From NCBI RefSeq assembly GCF_003111685.1, contig NZ_CP022189.1, forward strand, positions 383,501 through 447,500: a stretch of DNA of 64,000 nt. The letters run 5' to 3'. How positions within the stretch are numbered: position 1 is the first letter of the stretch; each line of letters begins with the position of its first letter. The notes beneath the pieces are model-generated. The model searched no databases. It worked only from the letters and a program-made list of their open reading frames with translations, and was not told where the DNA came from. The DNA comes from Alloyangia pacifica. GTDB lineage: Bacteria > Pseudomonadota > Alphaproteobacteria > Rhodobacterales > Rhodobacteraceae. This document shows positions 15,652 through 25,536 of this stretch, in pieces. Position numbers and translations under genes: made by a program.

Positions 15652-16197
15652 CTAATGGGTGCGCATGTGCAGCGCGATGAGCGTTGCGCCGATGCCGGAG
15701 CTCAGCAGGTCGATGCCGAGAAAGAAGCCCAGGAGACCCATCGCCGAGTCTGGGAGCGTGGCCATGATCAGGACCCCGAGGACCACCGAGACTAGACCGG
15801 CGAAGACCAACCAAATCCATCCCGAGCGCTGACGAAGCGTGAAGCCGATGGCGATGCGCACGACGCCGAGGGCGAGGAAGAATAGCGCGATCAGCCAGGT
15901 CAGCGAGACGAGCCCGCGCTCCGGGTTGGCCAGCAGGAAGACCCCGAAAGCCAGCACGAGCAGCCCAAGAATGGCCTCGGCGAGCCGCGCGCCGGTGCTG
16001 GCCTGCGCGTTGAAGGCGATCCAGAGCTGCAAGGCCCCCGCCGCGACAAAAGCGATCGCCGAAATCGTCAGCACGGTGAGCGAGGCGGCAAAGGGATGCA
16101 CCAAGGCTCCAATGCCGCCGAGGATCAGGATGATCCCCAGAACGAGCATCCAGCCCCATTTCTTGCGTGGATCGGAGGGCAGGGGGCCATGGGACAT
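15652..16197 (-). CDS. HdeD/DUF308-family membrane protein
   Basis: The 181-residue product is nearly all membrane helices in DUF308-style repeats, for example GWMLVLGIILILGGIGALV, LTVLTISAIAFVAAGALQLW and VSLTWLIALFFLALGVVRI. HdeD is linked to acid resistance in E. coli; no biochemical role is certain. It ends 12 bp from the mipZ stop in convergent orientation. The 260-bp gap upstream holds no gene that I can support. Confidence 0.88.
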   Translation of the reverse strand: MSHGPLPSDPRKKWGWMLVLGIILILGGIGALVHPFAASLTVLTISAIAFVAAGALQLWIAFNAQASTGARLAEAILGLLVLAFGVFLLANPERGLVSLTWLIALFFLALGVVRIAIGFTLRQRSGWIWLVFAGLVSVVLGVLIMATLPDSAMGLLGFFLGIDLLSSGIGATLIALHMRTH

Positions 16198-16457
16198 GGC
16201 GAGGCTCCATTAGGGCACAGGGCACGAGCGCTGCGCGAACCGGGCCAATTCTGAGCGCAGGACGGGTTTCTGGCAACCGCGCCGCGGCGAAGGTAGCGAG
16301 AATTTCATAAAGTTGCACAAGACTTTGCGCATGAACTTGCCATGCAGGGAGCGCTTTTCCGCGGGCGCACCGGCCTGCCTTTGTCTCGCATTGCTGGCTG
16401 CGGGGTCGGTTGGCGCCACGCTTGGGCCCGGGCGAGTGATTTGCCGCGGTGCGCCGC

Positions 16458-16910
16458 TCAGAGCGCCTTTTCGTAGAACAGGCTTGAGCTGTTCTCGACG
16501 TAGCCGCCGAAAGGTCCGCGCGGGACGAAGCCGGTCTGCTCGTAGAGCGCGACGGCCGCAGGGAGCTTGTCCCCGGTCTCCAGCCGCAGCAGCGGGATGG
16601 CCTCGTCGCGGGCAATGCGCTCGAGGTGATCGAGCAGCCTGCGCGCCAGGCCCAGGCCGCGCGCTTCGGGGCTGACGAACATCGATTTCACCTCGGCGTA
16701 GCCGTCCTTGCGGGCGATGGCGGCGCAGCCCAGCAACACGCCGTTCTCCTCGGCGCCGAAAAGTGTGATCTCGGGGGCGCAGAGCGCGTCGATGTCGAGA
16801 AAGTAGTTCTCTTCCGGCGGGAACAGCGACTCCATCAGCGCATGGCTGGCTATCAGCAGCGCCTCGGCGCGCGGATCGCGGGGCGAAACTGGACGAATGG
16901 TCACCGACAT
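16458..16910 (-). CDS. GNAT-family N-acetyltransferase
   Basis: The 150-residue product has the GNAT core: FGAEENGVLLGCAAIARKDGYAEVKSMFV (strands 3-4), the acetyl-CoA loop SPEARGLGLARRLLDHLERIA near residue 90, and the closing ALYEQTGFVPRGPFGGYVE. The start at 16910 (MSVTIRPVSP) follows AGAGGA at 8 bases. It points away from smc, so 16911-17101 is a shared promoter region. It resembles the PaiA/YafP-like amine acetylases in size; the acceptor is unknown. Confidence 0.88.
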   Translation of the reverse strand: MSVTIRPVSPRDPRAEALLIASHALMESLFPPEENYFLDIDALCAPEITLFGAEENGVLLGCAAIARKDGYAEVKSMFVSPEARGLGLARRLLDHLERIARDEAIPLLRLETGDKLPAAVALYEQTGFVPRGPFGGYVENSSSLFYEKAL

Positions 16911-17101
16911 CAAAGCTTTCCTCTGGGCATCGCTTGGGATATTGGCCGGGCCTGCGCCACGGTCAACCCACAAATATGGCGGAGGTTCCGCAATATCTTG
17001 TGGACAACTGGCAAGCGCCCGCCACATCCGGTGCAAACCGTTTGACTTGGATCGCGGCAGGGCGGCAAATTCGGGGCTAACTTCGGAATCAGGACACGGC
17101 A

Positions 17102-20100
17102 GTGCAGTTCACACGGCTTCGACTGACGGGCTTCAAGAGCTTCGTTGATCCCACGGATCTCGTCATTGCCGACGGCCTGACGGGGGTTGTCGGCCCGAAC
17201 GGCTGCGGCAAGTCCAACCTGCTCGAGGCGCTGCGCTGGGTGATGGGCGAGAACCGCGCCAAGGCGATGCGCGGCGCGGGCATGGAAGACGTGATCTTCG
17301 CAGGCGCCCACTCGCGCCCCGCCCGGAACTTCGCCGAGGTGGCGCTGACCATCGACAACGGCGACCGGCTCGCCCCGGCGGGTTTCAACGATCAGGACCA
17401 GCTCGAGATCGTCCGGCGGATCACCCGCGACGTTGGCTCGGCTTACAAGGTGAACGCCAAGGACGTGCGCGCGCGCGATGTGCAGATGCTCTTCGCAGAC
17501 GCCTCGACCGGGGCGCATTCGCCCGCGCTGGTGCGGCAGGGGCAGATCTCCGAGCTGATCAACGCCAAGCCGAAGAACCGCCGCCGGATCCTCGAGGAAG
17601 CCGCGGGCATCTCGGGCCTTTACCAGCGCCGCCACGAGGCGGAGCTGAAGCTTAACAACACCGAGGCGAACCTGCTGCGCGTCGACGACGTGATCGAGCA
17701 GCTTGCGGCACAGCTCGGAACGCTCGACCGGCAGGCCAAGCAGGCGCAGCGCTACCGCGCCATCGGCGCGGAGCTTCGGCAGGCCGAGGGCCTGCTGCTC
17801 TACCGCCGCTGGATGGAGGCCGAGGAGGCGCGTCAGGCGGCGGAAAACGTTCTCCGGGGCCTCGTCACTGCCGCCGCTCAGGCCGAGAACGCCGCCCGGG
17901 CGGCCGAACGCGCGCGCGCCGAGCGCGACGAGGCGCTGCCCCCCCTTCGCGAGGAAGAGGCCATTGCCGCCGCCATCCTGCAGCGCCTCGCGGTGCAGCG
18001 CGACGCGCTGTCCGAACAGGAGGCCCGTGCGCAGGACACCATCGAGACGCTGACCCGCCGGATCGAGCAGATCGCCCTCGACATCGAGCGGGAAGGCGCG
18101 CTCAACCGCGACGCCGGCGAGACGATCGCGCAGCTTGAATGGGAAGCCCGCGAGTTGGCCAAGGCCGCCGAGGGCCACGACGAGCGGCTGGCAGAGGCCG
18201 CCGACGCGGCTTCCGAGGCATCTGCCGTGCTGCAGGACCGCGAGTTGGCGCTGACCCAGCAGACCGAGGACGTGGCGCGGCTCGCCGCTCGCCACCAGTC
18301 GGCGCACCGCTATCTTGCCGACCTGCGCAAGGCGCTGCTTCGCCACGAGGGCGAGGCCGGAAAGGCGCGAGACGCCGTGGCCGAGGCGCGCGGCAAGCTG
18401 GCCGAGGCGACCGGCGCCATGGAAGACGCGCAGGCGCGCTCCGAGGATGCGCAGACCATGGCCGCCCGCGCCGAGGAACTCCTGGCGCAGGCCGACGAAG
18501 CGCGAACCGACTGTCAGTCGCGCGAGGCCGAGGCCCGGGCCGAGCGCTCCGAGGCCGAGGGCGAGGCGAGCGCTCTGCGCGCCGAGGTTGGCGCGCTCAC
18601 CCGGCTGCTCGACCGCGATACCTCCGAGGGCGGACAGGTGCTCGACCAGTTGCTGGTGGCGCAGGGTTTCGAAAAGGCGCTTGGCGCCGCGCTCGCCGAC
18701 GACCTGCGCGCGCCCGAAGTGGGTGCGGGCGCGGCCTCGGGCTGGGTGGAACTGCCGCGCTATGAAAGTCAGCAGCTGCTGCCCGAGGGGGTGAGCGCGC
18801 TGTCGCAGCATGTCACCGTGCCGGGCGTGCTGATGCGCCGGATGAGCCAGATCGGTCTCGTTGAGCGCGCCGAGGGCACCCGCCTGCAGCCGCGTCTGAA
18901 GCCCGGCCAGCGTCTCGTCAGCCGCGAGGGTGACCTGTGGCGCTGGGATGGCTTCCGTGCCGGGGCCGAGGATGCGCCCTCTGCCGCCGCCCTGCGGCTC
19001 GAGCAGCTCAACCGGCGCGAGGTGCTGAAAACCGAGATGGCCCGCGCCGAGGCACAGGTCGAGGCCATGCGTGTGGCGCATGATGCTCTGGTCGCCCGGC
19101 TCGCGGATCTCACCCGCGCCGACAAGGTGGCGCGCGAGACCCGGCGCGAGGCCGACCGCGAAGTGAACGAGGCCATGCGTGCCTTCAACCGGGCCGAAAG
19201 CGACCGCAGCATGGCCGAAAGCAGGCTGGAGAGCCTCGGGCTGGCGGTGAGCCGCCACGAGGGTGAGGCCGAGGCGGCGCGCAAGCAGGTGCTCGAGGCC
19301 GAGCGCGCCCTGTCGGAGCTGGGCGATCTGGAAAGCGCCCGGGCGCTGGCCGAGGACGTGCGGATGACCGTCGAGGCGGCCCGCATGACCATGATGACCC
19401 GCCGCTCGGCGCATGACGAGTTGCGCCGCGAGGGAGAGGCCCGCAAAGGCCGCCAGCAAACCGTGACCAAGGAGCTTTCGGGCTGGCGCCACCGGCTGGA
19501 GACGGCCGAGAAACGCAGCGCCGAGCTCTCGGAACGCAAGGCCACCCACGAGCGCGAACTGGCCGAGGCGCGCGCGGTGCCGAACGCGCTCGCCGGCAAG
19601 CGCGACGAACTCGCTCGCTCGATCGAGGAGGCCGAGGAGCGTCGCAGCGCCGCCGCCGATCTGCTGTCCGCCGCCGAGAGCGCCATGCGCGCCGCCATTG
19701 CCGCCGAGCGCGACGCGGAACGCGCAGCCTCCGAGGCGCGGGAGGCCCGTGCTGGCGCCGAGGCGCGCGTCGAGGCCGCGCGCGAGACCGTCGCCGCCGC
19801 CGCCGAGCGCATTGAGGACGAGCAGGAGACCACCCCAGAGAAGCTGCTCGCTCGGCTCGACGTGGCGCCCTCCGACATGCCGAGTTCCGAGGCGGTCGAG
19901 GCCGACGTGAACCGCCTCAAGCGCCAGCGCGACGCCCTCGGCGCGGTGAACCTGCGTGCCGAGGAGGACGCCCGAGAGGTGCGCAGCGAGCACGACACGC
20001 TGGCGCAGGAAAAGACCGATCTCGAGGAAGCCGTGCGCACGCTGCGCGCGGGCATCTCCTCGCTGAATCGCGAGGGCCGCGAGCGGCTGCTGACCGCCTT

Positions 20101-20557
20101 CGAGCAGGTGAATGCCAACTTCCGCCTGCTGTTCACCCACCTCTTCAATGGCGGCGAGGCGAACCTCGTCATGGTCGAGAGCGACGACCCGCTCGAGGCC
20201 GGGCTCGAGATCATGTGCCAGCCACCGGGCAAGAAGCTCTCGACGCTCTCGCTGCTCTCGGGTGGCGAGCAGACGCTGACCGCGCTGGCGCTGATCTTCG
20301 CGGTGTTCCTTGCGAACCCGGCACCGATCTGCGTGCTCGACGAGGTCGACGCGCCGCTCGACGACGCCAACGTCACGCGCTTCTGCGACCTGCTCGACGA
20401 GATGTGCCGCCGTACTGAAACCCGCTTCTTGATTATCACTCACCACGCGGTGACGATGAGCCGGATGGACCGGCTCTTTGGCGTGACCATGCAGGAGCAG
20501 GGCGTCAGCCAGCTCGTTTCGGTGGACCTGAAAAAAGCCGAGCGTCTGGTCGCCTGA
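17102..20557 (+). CDS. smc: Chromosome segregation protein SMC
   Basis: The 1151-residue ATPase of the condensin-like SMC-ScpAB complex, which extrudes DNA loops. Walker A GPNGCGKSN is at about residues 31-39. Long coiled coils (Ala/Glu/Arg-rich) flank a hinge around 510-640, and the signature LSLLSGGEQTLTALAL is near 1050 with Walker B ICVLDEVDAPLDD near 1075. The start is GTG at 17102 (MQFTRLRLTGFKSFVDP). A possible promoter has TTGACT at 17042. scpA and scpB are not adjacent. Confidence 0.96.
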   Translation: MQFTRLRLTGFKSFVDPTDLVIADGLTGVVGPNGCGKSNLLEALRWVMGENRAKAMRGAGMEDVIFAGAHSRPARNFAEVALTIDNGDRLAPAGFNDQDQLEIVRRITRDVGSAYKVNAKDVRARDVQMLFADASTGAHSPALVRQGQISELINAKPKNRRRILEEAAGISGLYQRRHEAELKLNNTEANLLRVDDVIEQLAAQLGTLDRQAKQAQRYRAIGAELRQAEGLLLYRRWMEAEEARQAAENVLRGLVTAAAQAENAARAAERARAERDEALPPLREEEAIAAAILQRLAVQRDALSEQEARAQDTIETLTRRIEQIALDIEREGALNRDAGETIAQLEWEARELAKAAEGHDERLAEAADAASEASAVLQDRELALTQQTEDVARLAARHQSAHRYLADLRKALLRHEGEAGKARDAVAEARGKLAEATGAMEDAQARSEDAQTMAARAEELLAQADEARTDCQSREAEARAERSEAEGEASALRAEVGALTRLLDRDTSEGGQVLDQLLVAQGFEKALGAALADDLRAPEVGAGAASGWVELPRYESQQLLPEGVSALSQHVTVPGVLMRRMSQIGLVERAEGTRLQPRLKPGQRLVSREGDLWRWDGFRAGAEDAPSAAALRLEQLNRREVLKTEMARAEAQVEAMRVAHDALVARLADLTRADKVARETRREADREVNEAMRAFNRAESDRSMAESRLESLGLAVSRHEGEAEAARKQVLEAERALSELGDLESARALAEDVRMTVEAARMTMMTRRSAHDELRREGEARKGRQQTVTKELSGWRHRLETAEKRSAELSERKATHERELAEARAVPNALAGKRDELARSIEEAEERRSAAADLLSAAESAMRAAIAAERDAERAASEAREARAGAEARVEAARETVAAAAERIEDEQETTPEKLLARLDVAPSDMPSSEAVEADVNRLKRQRDALGAVNLRAEEDAREVRSEHDTLAQEKTDLEEAVRTLRAGISSLNREGRERLLTAFEQVNANFRLLFTHLFNGGEANLVMVESDDPLEAGLEIMCQPPGKKLSTLSLLSGGEQTLTALALIFAVFLANPAPICVLDEVDAPLDDANVTRFCDLLDEMCRRTETRFLIITHHAVTMSRMDRLFGVTMQEQGVSQLVSVDLKKAERLVA

Positions 20558-20693
20558 CGAGGCGGGCTGCGCGCTGGCCGCGCCGGGTGCCTCCGGCGGG
20601 GCCATTTCGAGTTTGCGGCACGCCGAAGCGCGCCCCTGCCTCTTTCGAGGTCAAACATCCCGGGGGTCCGCGAGCAGCGTCCCCGGTCCGGCC

Positions 20694-21539
20694 TCAGCCT
20701 ACCGCGATATTGTCGATCAGCCGCACCCCGCCCAGCCAGGCGGCGGCGAGCAGGCGGGCCGGCCGCGAGGGATGCTCCAGCGGAGCGAGCCCGTCCGCGC
20801 TGCGCAGCTCGATGTATTCGACCTCTGAAAACCCCGCCTCGCGCAGCGCTGCCTCGGCCTGGAAGCGCACCGGGCCGAGGCTCTCGCCCTCGACCAGCCG
20901 CTCGGCCACCTGCCGCAGCACCCGGTGCAGCGCGGGAGCGGCCGCGCGGGTCTCGAGGGGCAGAAGCACGTTGCGGGAGGAGAGCGCCAGCCCGTCCTTT
21001 TCGCGCACGGTCGGGCAGCCGATGACCTCGGTCAGCAGGTCGAGATCACGCGCCATGCGGGTGACCACCTGCAGCTGCTGGAAGTCCTTCTCGCCGAAAT
21101 AGGCACGGTCGGCGAGGGTCTGCAGGAAGAGCTTCGCGCAGACCGTGGTAACCCCGTCGAAGTGTCCGGGTCGATGCGAGCCGCAGAGACCGTCGGTCAG
21201 CCCAGAGACGAGCACCGAGGTGGCAAAGCCCTCTGGGTAGATCTCCTCCGGACCCGGCACATAGATCGCATCGACCGCATGGGGCGCCAGCTTTTCGGCA
21301 TCGGCCTCTTCCGTGCGCGGGTACTTGTCGAGGTCAGAGGCCGTGTTGAACTGCTTGGGATTGACGAAGATCGTCACGATCACCCGGTCGCAGCCGGTTT
21401 TCGCGGCCTCCACGAGGCTCAGGTGCCCGGCATGCAGCGCGCCCATGGTGGGCACCACGCCGATGCTCTCGCCAGCGGCTTTCCAGCCCAGCACGGCGTC
21501 GCGCAGCGCGGCCTTTGTTCGCAGGATGGGCGCGGTCAT
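20694..21539 (-). CDS. panC: Pantothenate synthetase PanC
   Basis: The 281-residue product ligates pantoate and beta-alanine with ATP, the last step of vitamin B5 synthesis. It shows [16 protein letters not shown] near residue 28 with the HIGH-like [12 protein letters not shown] near 60, [15 protein letters not shown] near 125, and [12 protein letters not shown] near 185. The start at 21539 overlaps the panB stop by 4 bases, so the pair is coupled. The open frame continues far upstream through panB in another frame and is not coding there. Confidence 0.96.
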   Translation of the reverse strand: MTAPILRTKAALRDAVLGWKAAGESIGVVPTMGALHAGHLSLVEAAKTGCDRVIVTIFVNPKQFNTASDLDKYPRTEEADAEKLAPHAVDAIYVPGPEEIYPEGFATSVLVSGLTDGLCGSHRPGHFDGVTTVCAKLFLQTLADRAYFGEKDFQQLQVVTRMARDLDLLTEVIGCPTVREKDGLALSSRNVLLPLETRAAAPALHRVLRQVAERLVEGESLGPVRFQAEAALREAGFSEVEYIELRSADGLAPLEHPSRPARLLAAAWLGGVRLIDNIAVG

Positions 21540-22369
21540 CTCGTCTTCTCCGGTGCGTCTTCGGCAAAGACATGCTCGGCCCCGGGAAACTCCCGGGCGC
21601 GCACCTCGGCCGCGTATTCCTCGATCGCCGCCTCGGCCTGGTGGCCGAGCGCCGCGTAGCGTTTCACGAATTTCGGCTTGAAGGCTGTGAAGGCCCCCAG
21701 CATGTCGTCGACGACAAGGATCTGCCCGTCGCAGCCCGCCGAGGCGCCGATGCCGATCGTGGGAATCGGCAGCTCGGCGGTGAGCCGGTCGGCAAGCGCC
21801 GCGGGGACCTTCTCCAGCACCACGGCAAAGGCGCCGGCCTCGGCCACGGCGTGTGCCCCCGCCACAAGCGCCTCTGCCGCCGCGCCGCGTCCCTGCACCT
21901 TGTAGCCGCCCAGCGTGTGGATCGACTGCGGCGTCAGCCCGACATGCCCCATCACCGGGATGCCGCGCTGCACCAGAAAGCGGACGGTCTCGGCCATATG
22001 CACCCCGCCCTCGAGTTTCACCGCCGCTGCGCCGGTCTCGGCCATGATCCGCGAAGCCGCGCGAAAGGCCTGCTGCGGGCTCTCCTCGTAGCTGCCGAAG
22101 GGCATGTCGACGACCATCATCGCCTTGTCGAGCCCGCGCCTCACCGCCTGCCCGTGCAGGATCATCATCTCTAGGGTGACGCCAAGGGTCGAGGGCAGCC
22201 CGTGCAGCACCATGCCGACGGAATCCCCCACCAGCACGAAATCGCAATGGGCGTCCATCGCCTGCGCCATCGGGGTCGTATAGGCGGTAAGGCTGACCAG
22301 CGGCACGCCGCCCTTGCGGGCACGGATGTCCTCGGGCAGCGGGGCGCTCCTGCGGGCCGTGGCGCTCAT
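21536..22369 (-). CDS. panB: Ketopantoate hydroxymethyltransferase PanB
   Basis: The 277-residue product adds a hydroxymethyl group from methylene-tetrahydrofolate to alpha-ketoisovalerate, the first step to pantoate. It has [15 protein letters not shown] near residue 25, [16 protein letters not shown] near 47 with a metal-binding Asp, [10 protein letters not shown] near 88, GGVHM near 120 and [13 protein letters not shown] near 200. It is first of the panBC pair, preceded by GAGGAGACGTCC. Confidence 0.96.
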   Translation of the reverse strand: MSATARRSAPLPEDIRARKGGVPLVSLTAYTTPMAQAMDAHCDFVLVGDSVGMVLHGLPSTLGVTLEMMILHGQAVRRGLDKAMMVVDMPFGSYEESPQQAFRAASRIMAETGAAAVKLEGGVHMAETVRFLVQRGIPVMGHVGLTPQSIHTLGGYKVQGRGAAAEALVAGAHAVAEAGAFAVVLEKVPAALADRLTAELPIPTIGIGASAGCDGQILVVDDMLGAFTAFKPKFVKRYAALGHQAEAAIEEYAAEVRAREFPGAEHVFAEDAPEKTR

Positions 22370-22538
22370 GGACGTCTCCTCTCGTCTGCGGATCCTCGCG
22401 CGGGATGGGGCCCTTTAGCAGCCCGAGGGGTTCCGATCCAGACCGCAAACCGTGTCGCCGCTTGCACAAACGGGGCAATTGCGCGCAGTCTTGCCGGAGT
22501 TCCGCCCGCCCGGCCCCGACACAGGAGTTGCCTTGCCG

Positions 22539-24023
22539 ATGACCCGACCGATCGCCCGTTTCAGCCTCTCCCTCGCCGCGCTGCTGCTCGGCTCCGCTGC
22601 CGCCCTTGCCCAGCAGGACGATCTGATCATCGCGCTGCAGCTCGAGCCGCCGCATCTCGACCCGACCTCCGCCGCCGCCGGGGCGATCGATTCCGTGCTC
22701 TACAGCAACGTCTTCGAAGGGCTGACGAAATTCGCCGAGGACGGCTCCATCCACCCGGGCCTCGCGGAGAGCTGGGATATCTCCGAGGACGGCACCAGCT
22801 ACACCTTCCACCTGCATGAGGGCGTCACCTTCCACGACGGAACCACGATGGACGCCGAGGATGTGAAGTTCAGCCTCGACCGCGCCCGCGCCGAGGACAG
22901 CCAGAACGCCCAGAAGGCACTCTTTGCCGGGATCGACGAGGTTACCGTGCTGGACCCGCTGACCGTGCAGATCACGCTCAAGGCACCCGACGGCGGCTTC
23001 CTGTTCAACATGGCCTGGGGAGACGCGGTGGTCGTCGCGCCCGAGAGCATCGAGGGGATCAAATCAAACCCGGTCGGCACCGGCCCCTTCACCTTCACCA
23101 GTTGGACGCAGGGCGACAGCATCAGTCTTACCCGGAACGAGAGCTACTGGGGCGAGGCGCCGGCGCTGAGCCGCGCCACCTTCCGTTTCATCTCGGACCC
23201 AACCGCCGCCTTTGCCGCGATGATGGCGCAGGACATCGACGCCTATGCCGGCTTCCCGGCGCCGGAGAACCTGCCGCAGTTCGAGGCCGATCCGCGCTTC
23301 CAAGTCCTTGTCGGCTCGACCGAGGGCGAGACGATCCTGGCGATGAACAACGGGCTCGAGCCCTTCGACGATCCGCTGGTGCGCGAGGCGGTGGCCCACG
23401 CCATCGACCGGCAGGCGATCATCGACGGGGCAATGTTCGGGCTCGGCACGCCGATCGGCACGCATTTCGCGCCGCATAACCCAGACTACGTCGACCTGAC
23501 CGACCTGTCGAATTACGATCCCGAGGCATCCAAGACCCTGCTCGCCGACGCGGGCTATCCCGATGGCTTCACCACCACGCTGAAACTGCCGCCGCCCTCC
23601 TACGCCCGCCGCGGCGGCGAGATCATCGCGGCGCAGCTCCGCGCGGTTGGCATCCAGACCGAGATCACCAACCTCGAATGGGCGCAATGGCTCGAGGAGG
23701 TGTTCCGCGGCAAGGACTTCGGCCTGACCATCGTCAGCCATACCGAGCCCATGGACATCAATATTTACGCGCGGCCCGACTATTACTTCCAGTATGACAA
23801 CCCGGAGTTCCGGGACCTCATGGCGAAGCTGACCGCGACCACCGATCCGGCGGCCCGCTCGGAAATGTTGAAGCAGGCGCAGCAGATCATCGCCGAGGAT
23901 CACGTCAACGCCTTCCTCTTCCAGCTCGCCTTCCCGACAGTGGCGGATGCCAAGCTGCACGGATTGTGGAAGAACCAGCCGACGCAGGCCACCGATCTCA
24001 CCGGGGTTTATTGGGAAAAGTGA
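22539..24023 (+). CDS. ABC transporter solute-binding protein, family 5 (peptide/opine type)
   Basis: The 494-residue product has a signal peptide ([17 protein letters not shown]) and the family-5 pattern [31 protein letters not shown] segment near 50, and [16 protein letters not shown] near 108. It would capture oligopeptides or related solutes in the periplasm and hand them to a Dpp/Opp-type permease. No permease or ATPase gene is next to it, so it is an orphan binding protein. The start is the ATG at 22539, AGGAG 11 bases upstream. Confidence 0.9.
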   Translation: MTRPIARFSLSLAALLLGSAAALAQQDDLIIALQLEPPHLDPTSAAAGAIDSVLYSNVFEGLTKFAEDGSIHPGLAESWDISEDGTSYTFHLHEGVTFHDGTTMDAEDVKFSLDRARAEDSQNAQKALFAGIDEVTVLDPLTVQITLKAPDGGFLFNMAWGDAVVVAPESIEGIKSNPVGTGPFTFTSWTQGDSISLTRNESYWGEAPALSRATFRFISDPTAAFAAMMAQDIDAYAGFPAPENLPQFEADPRFQVLVGSTEGETILAMNNGLEPFDDPLVREAVAHAIDRQAIIDGAMFGLGTPIGTHFAPHNPDYVDLTDLSNYDPEASKTLLADAGYPDGFTTTLKLPPPSYARRGGEIIAAQLRAVGIQTEITNLEWAQWLEEVFRGKDFGLTIVSHTEPMDINIYARPDYYFQYDNPEFRDLMAKLTATTDPAARSEMLKQAQQIIAEDHVNAFLFQLAFPTVADAKLHGLWKNQPTQATDLTGVYWEK

Positions 24024-24040
24024 TCAGCAGGGAAGAGTGT

Positions 24041-24055
24041 GGGGCGATCCGCCCC
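24041..24055 (+). terminator. Weak hairpin after the solute-binding protein gene
   Basis: GGGGCG and CGCCCC around a 3-base loop, 18 bp past the stop. No T-run follows, so this is at best a weak or factor-dependent stop between convergent genes. Confidence 0.3.
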
Positions 24056-24184
24056 CCTCACGCCCGGGATACTCCAGCTCATAAGAACGGATGGCGCGAC
24101 GCTCTGATCCTTCAGGCATTGCATTCTTCTAGGCAGAAACATTTCCGCGGGAGGCATTCCTGCGCTTGACCAGACGCGCGGCGC

Positions 24185-25474
24185 TCAGCGCAGAAGAAGC
24201 CGCTCAAGGCTGCGGGCCATGACCCGGGCGCTGTCGAGCATGTCGGTGACGCCAATCCACTCGTCGGGCTTATGCGCCAGCTCCAGCACGCCCGGACCGT
24301 AGGCGATGCAGTTCTTCAGCTTGCCGATGCGATCAATGTGCTTTTGGTCGTAGCTGCCGGGCGAGGCGACATAGGTCGCGTCCTGGCCCAGAACCTCGCG
24401 GATCGCCTCGGCCACGGTGGTGACCACAGGGGCGCTCTTCTCGGTCATCGAGGGGATGACGCGGTTCAGTTCGCGGATCTCGTATTCGAAGTTCGGGCGG
24501 CGGGATTTGAGGTCTTCGAGCAGGCACACGACCTCCTCCTGAACGCCCTCGACGGTCTCTTCCATCAAGAAACGCCGGTCGATCACGATGCGGCAGCTGT
24601 CGGGCACGCAATGGGCCGGCAGGCCGTCATGCTCTTCGGCCTGGCCACCGTGGATCGAGTTGATGTTCATCGTCGAGTTTCGCGCGCCCTCGGGGACCAC
24701 GGGCATCTCGGTGACGCGCGCGGCCATGGCCGGGAAAAGTGTTTCCTCGAAGGCGTCGAGCACGGCGCCCATGTGCCGGATGGCGCAATCGCCGAGGAAG
24801 GGCATGGAGCCATGGGCGATCTCGCCCTTGGTTTTGATCTCGGCCCACCAGCCGCCGCGGTGGCCAAGGCAGATGCGGTGCTTGTCGAGCGGTTCGGGGA
24901 TGATCACATGCTGCACCCGCTCGGGCGAGAACCAGCCCTCTTTCGCGAGGTGGGCCACGCCGCCGTAGCCGCCGGATTCCTCGTCCGCCGTGGCGCTGAT
25001 CTCCACCGCGCCGGCGAAATCGGGGTGCTGCTCGAGAAAGGCCTCGGCGGCGATGATCGAGGCGGCGAGCCCACCTTTCATGTCGCAGGTGCCGCGGCCG
25101 TAGATGCGGTCGCCCTCGAGCGCGCCGCCAAAGGGATCGCGGGTCCAGCCGGCGCCGACCTCGACCACGTCGTGATGCGAGTTGAAATGCACGCACTCGC
25201 CGGGGTGGGCGCCCTCGCGGCGGGCGACGATGTTCCAGCGTGGGTAGGTTTCGCTGTCACCTGGGGCGCCCTCGGCGCGGACCAGCGTGCAGGCGAAGCC
25301 GCGCGCCGAGAGTCGGCGTTCAAGGTAGTCGCAGATATCGCGGTAATATTGCCCGGGCGGGTTCAGCGTCGGGATGCGGACGAGATCCTGCGTCAGCGCG
25401 ATCAGATCGTCGCGCTTGTCGTCGATGCGGCGCGCGAGGGCATCCATTGGGCGGGTGGCGAGTGCGTCGGTCAT
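24185..25474 (-). CDS. M20-family amidohydrolase (ArgE/DapE type)
   Basis: The 429-residue product is a di-metal peptidase-family deacylase. Metal ligands: FNSHHDVVEVG near residue 100, YGRGTCDMKGG near 130, and the catalytic Glu in TADEESGGYG near 165. A further His is near the end in SYDQKHIDRIGK. Related enzymes are acetylornithine deacetylase and succinyl-diaminopimelate desuccinylase; the long lid domain and 429 residues suggest an uncharacterised N-acyl amino acid deacylase. It is convergent with the solute-binding protein, which might bring its substrate. Confidence 0.9.
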   Translation of the reverse strand: MTDALATRPMDALARRIDDKRDDLIALTQDLVRIPTLNPPGQYYRDICDYLERRLSARGFACTLVRAEGAPGDSETYPRWNIVARREGAHPGECVHFNSHHDVVEVGAGWTRDPFGGALEGDRIYGRGTCDMKGGLAASIIAAEAFLEQHPDFAGAVEISATADEESGGYGGVAHLAKEGWFSPERVQHVIIPEPLDKHRICLGHRGGWWAEIKTKGEIAHGSMPFLGDCAIRHMGAVLDAFEETLFPAMAARVTEMPVVPEGARNSTMNINSIHGGQAEEHDGLPAHCVPDSCRIVIDRRFLMEETVEGVQEEVVCLLEDLKSRRPNFEYEIRELNRVIPSMTEKSAPVVTTVAEAIREVLGQDATYVASPGSYDQKHIDRIGKLKNCIAYGPGVLELAHKPDEWIGVTDMLDSARVMARSLERLLLR

Positions 25475-25536
25475 GCCAGCACTCTTCCCGGCTTTGCCGC
25501 GCCGCGCAAGCGTGGCGGCGCGGCGGGGGTGCCTGT

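Noticed and set aside
16990..17010. DnaA box upstream of smc (TGTGGACAA)
   Set aside because: It differs from the consensus by one base and stands alone, so it is too weak to report as a site.
16910..20605. A 1231-codon open frame on the minus strand opposite smc
   Set aside because: It is an antisense shadow caused by the strong G/C bias at third codon positions of smc; its translation is low-complexity and matches no protein family, while the smc frame has all expected motifs.
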